Positions 61,863 to 64,000 of a stretch of DNA of 64,000 bases are shown here, piece after piece. Source of the stretch: Heterostelium album PN500. Taxonomy: Eukaryota > Evosea > Eumycetozoa > Acytosteliales > Acytosteliaceae. The first letter of the stretch is position 1; each line of letters starts with the position of its first letter. The position numbers were made by a program, and so were the translations under genes. The stretch lies in assembly GCF_000004825.1 (NCBI RefSeq), contig NW_008805076.1, forward strand, positions 496,001 through 560,000, in the 5' to 3' direction. The notes under the pieces were generated by a model. The model was given only the letters and a program-made list of their open reading frames with translations. It ran no database searches and was not told where the DNA came from.

Positions 61863-62546
61863 ATGAAATATTCATTAATTGTTTTCATTTTATTTGCTTG
61901 TTTAATTGTTAGTTCGTTTTCAGATGACTCACCATGTTTGACCGATCCAACGACAGATCCATGCAAAAACTACACATATGATGCCACTGCCGATCTCAAC
62001 ACTCTGTGCGCAGCCAACAATAATGGCTCAATGGTAATTTGTTCCATCGGCCTTGCTTGTACCGGTGCCAAGTCGAATGTCGGAGTGTGTGCTCCATTCT
62101 CACTTTTGGCTGACGGTTGCACTGGAGAATTCAAAACCGCTGACGCTTGCAAGAACTATAATGCGTTGTGTGCTGCCAATTCCGTTGTTGAGCAATGCAA
62201 GACTCAAGCAGCTACACCAAATCTGCCAACAACAGCCAAAGTCAACACGGAAATCGTATCGATCTGTACAGAGATGCCAACGATGAAAGATTGTGCCACC
62301 TGTCCGTACAATACCACAACTACTGGAACTCCAATGAATTGTGATTCATTCAAGGTCTACAGTGCCCTTTGCATTGACATGCCAAAGATGAGTCAATGCG
62401 CTGACTATAACAACTACTGTAAGGAAGGAGAACCCATTCCAAAATCTTTAATCGGTTCCAACTATTGTGATACACCTGGATCTGCTTCATCTCTCAAAGT
62501 ATCTTTTGGACTCCTCTTGTTATCAAGTTTCATCTTGACATTGTAA
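61863..62546 (+). CDS. Cys-rich surface protein, probably GPI-anchored
   Basis: Single exon, 227 aa. It has an N-terminal signal peptide (MKYSLIVFILFACLIVSSFS). About 20 cysteines are arranged in repeated blocks, including two with the pattern C-x-MPxMxxC-xx-(Y)...C (CTEMPTMKDC and CIDMPKMSQC). The C-terminal hydrophobic tail (VSFGLLLLSSFILTL) lies just after a small-residue run (GSASS), with nothing beyond it, as expected for a GPI signal. Coding sequence is GC-rich relative to its flanks. Similar Cys blocks occur in other dictyostelid surface proteins as far as I recall, but I cannot assign a family or function. Confidence 0.75.
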   Translation: MKYSLIVFILFACLIVSSFSDDSPCLTDPTTDPCKNYTYDATADLNTLCAANNNGSMVICSIGLACTGAKSNVGVCAPFSLLADGCTGEFKTADACKNYNALCAANSVVEQCKTQAATPNLPTTAKVNTEIVSICTEMPTMKDCATCPYNTTTTGTPMNCDSFKVYSALCIDMPKMSQCADYNNYCKEGEPIPKSLIGSNYCDTPGSASSLKVSFGLLLLSSFILTL

Positions 62547-62766
62547 TAAAGATTATTATATTCCTCAAAATTTAATAAATATAAAAGATACTGTTCAATA
62601 AAGAATATAACAAAATAACCTCTCGTTAGCTGTAATATTTAATAATTAAAATGAATAATATAGTCGGTAGATCTACAATTTTTTTTGATCGATCATCGCA
62701 GGTTAATTTTTTTTGCAAAGTAATCGATCACAAAATATTATATTTTTAAACAATATCTTTAAAATA
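62547..62766. other. Short spacer before the right-edge ankyrin-family gene
   Basis: About 220 bp of AT-rich sequence. It has clustered ATCGAT motifs (GATCGATCATCG near 62688 and AATCGATCAC near 62722), possibly promoter elements. Nothing else is seen. Confidence 0.4.
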
Positions 62767-64000
62767 ATGAATAAGATAATATTTTTAAAACTATTTAATT
62801 TTAGATTAATTAGAGATTTAATATTTGAATATGTTAGAGTAATATCAAAGCAGATTGTAAAGAGTGATATGCTAAACACATTGAAATGGCATCAAGTCAT
62901 AACGATACCTCATCAAATGGTTGCATATGGATACTTTGATCAATTAAAGGAGTTTTACGATGGTAAATTGAATCACAAGTTTTGGGCTGACGATGAACAT
63001 AGATCGTATGTCAGTATGCGTGCCGCTGAAATGTCGATACAGGTCAATAGAATCGATATTCTCAAGTTCTACATCGATCAAGTTAAGATACCAACCAATA
63101 CGAGTACATTGATGATCTATGTTGCCAAGTATGGACGTTTAGAGATGATGGAGTACTTACACAGGCGAGTACGTGATTCCGGATGGGATTACCGAACCGC
63201 TCTAAAAATGTCGCCAAACAGCAAGAATTTCGAAGTTTTTATATGTTTCTTAAAGAAATACTTGGCAAGTCAACAACATTTAGGATCTGACGACAGCCAG
63301 CCATTTTATAGTTTAGATAATACCTTGAATATCACATTTGAATGTGCATTGGAAGCTGGTCAGTTGGAAATCATGGATTATTTGTACAATAATTATAACA
63401 TCGATATTCATTCAGAGAAAATAGTAGAGATCCCACTTAAAGTTGGTGATATCAGGTTAATAGAGTGGCTGATAGATAGGAATGTAGATATTTGGGGATT
63501 GTACAGAGATTGTTGTATTCTAGATCGAGCTCTTCTCTATGGTAATCTCGAACTTGGTAAATGGATCCATGAGAAGCATACTGGCAGCAATATCGATACT
63601 GTCATTGCATCAGCGAATGCAATGGATAATGCAGTCCTTAGTAAAAGACAAGATATAGTTGAATGGCTACACTATAATAGAAGTGAAGGTTGTACGCCTA
63701 GTGCTATGGATTATGCTTCATCGATTGGATCAATCACTGTGCTGCAATGGTTCCATTGTAATAGAACTGAAGGATGTACATTCTTGGCGTTAGACAATGC
63801 AACACAAATGGGCAATATCGATGCAGTTCGATGGCTTCACGAGAATCGTACTGAAGGTTGTTCAATTAATTCCTATATCAATAGTATTAGAATGAATTAT
63901 CTAGAGATCTTTAAATTCCTTCTAGAGAATCGCTCGGATTTCCCAAAAGAGAAAATAGCGTCACTTATAAAATATACATTAAGATATTCAACTGAGTTTC
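62767..64000 (+). CDS. Dictyostelid ankyrin-repeat family protein, 3' end outside window
   Basis: Open from ATG at 62767 to the right edge (411 codons, no stop). The N-terminal cap (FNFRLIRDLIFEYVRVISKQ...QMVAYGYFDQLKEFY) resembles that of the ankyrin protein at 56566-58704. Degenerate ankyrin units follow, for example YVAKYGRLEMMEYLHRRV, CALEAGQLEIMDYLYNNY and DNATQMGNIDAVRWLHENRT. Three units near the right end share the ending NR(T/S)EGC, which suggests recent unit duplication. It is probably a single-exon gene like its relative. Function is unknown beyond protein binding. Confidence 0.82.
   Translation, partial: MNKIIFLKLFNFRLIRDLIFEYVRVISKQIVKSDMLNTLKWHQVITIPHQMVAYGYFDQLKEFYDGKLNHKFWADDEHRSYVSMRAAEMSIQVNRIDILKFYIDQVKIPTNTSTLMIYVAKYGRLEMMEYLHRRVRDSGWDYRTALKMSPNSKNFEVFICFLKKYLASQQHLGSDDSQPFYSLDNTLNITFECALEAGQLEIMDYLYNNYNIDIHSEKIVEIPLKVGDIRLIEWLIDRNVDIWGLYRDCCILDRALLYGNLELGKWIHEKHTGSNIDTVIASANAMDNAVLSKRQDIVEWLHYNRSEGCTPSAMDYASSIGSITVLQWFHCNRTEGCTFLALDNATQMGNIDAVRWLHENRTEGCSINSYINSIRMNYLEIFKFLLENRSDFPKEKIASLIKYTLRYSTEF

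Noticed and set aside
1-64000. CRISPR arrays, bacterial operons or ribosome binding sites
   Set aside because: The spliced genes, cellulose-binding domains and overall composition show a eukaryotic nuclear sequence; the tandem repeats seen are microsatellites or short duplications without spacer structure.

Overview
The window is nuclear DNA from a dictyostelid social amoeba. The evidence is very AT-rich spacers, short GT-AG introns (mostly 50-120 bp), long Asn and Gln runs, cellulose-binding CBM49 domains, ComC-type EGF/TM proteins and the dictyostelid ankyrin-repeat family. Several genes (MCM4, the AAA ATPase, the second ComC-like gene, the first dehydrogenase) contain clearly GC-richer stretches than is usual for D. 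discoideum, so another dictyostelid seems more likely. The species is not identified. Exon structures were built by hand from splice sites and reading phase; each complete multi-exon model closes in frame.

Left arm (1-32 kb): four genes for secreted or membrane proteins that carry or appear to carry IPT/TIG-like immunoglobulin-fold modules. They are a partial minus-strand gene at the left edge, a giant secreted protein of about 3930 aa (2883-15949), a ComC-like receptor (17285-21756) and a secreted protein of about 2225 aa (24707-32027). The two large proteins each combine a DNase II-type domain with many IPT/TIG modules. In the 2225-aa protein both DNase II HxK motifs are intact; in the 3930-aa protein both histidines are replaced. 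The larger protein also has colossin-like SdrD_B modules, Thr-rich linkers and two C-terminal CBM49 domains, so it probably sits in the cellulose matrix or wall. Between these genes lie a tRNA-Glu(CUC), a SINE-like insertion with a 16-bp target-site duplication, and a tandem pair of short-chain dehydrogenases that show a gene-conversion tract.

Middle (32-42 kb, all on the minus strand): a two-domain AAA ATPase of the SPATA5L1/AFG2 kind, a signal-peptide/TM/zinc-ribbon protein, mitochondrial ribosomal protein bL27m, a second ComC-like EGF/TM protein with an FN3-like domain, and a cyclin whose 3' flank holds two Pumilio-type sites.

Right arm (42-64 kb): a GATA zinc-finger factor between two spacers of over 3 kb, MCM4, an Asn-rich protein of unknown function, a mitochondrial-looking TPR-like protein, an ankyrin-repeat protein, a secreted type-B carboxylesterase, a Cys-rich probably GPI-anchored protein, and a second ankyrin-family gene cut by the right edge.

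The best candidate for an undescribed system is the pair of DNase II + IPT/TIG proteins, one apparently active and one apparently inactive, encoded in a cluster of extracellular adhesion or recognition type genes.
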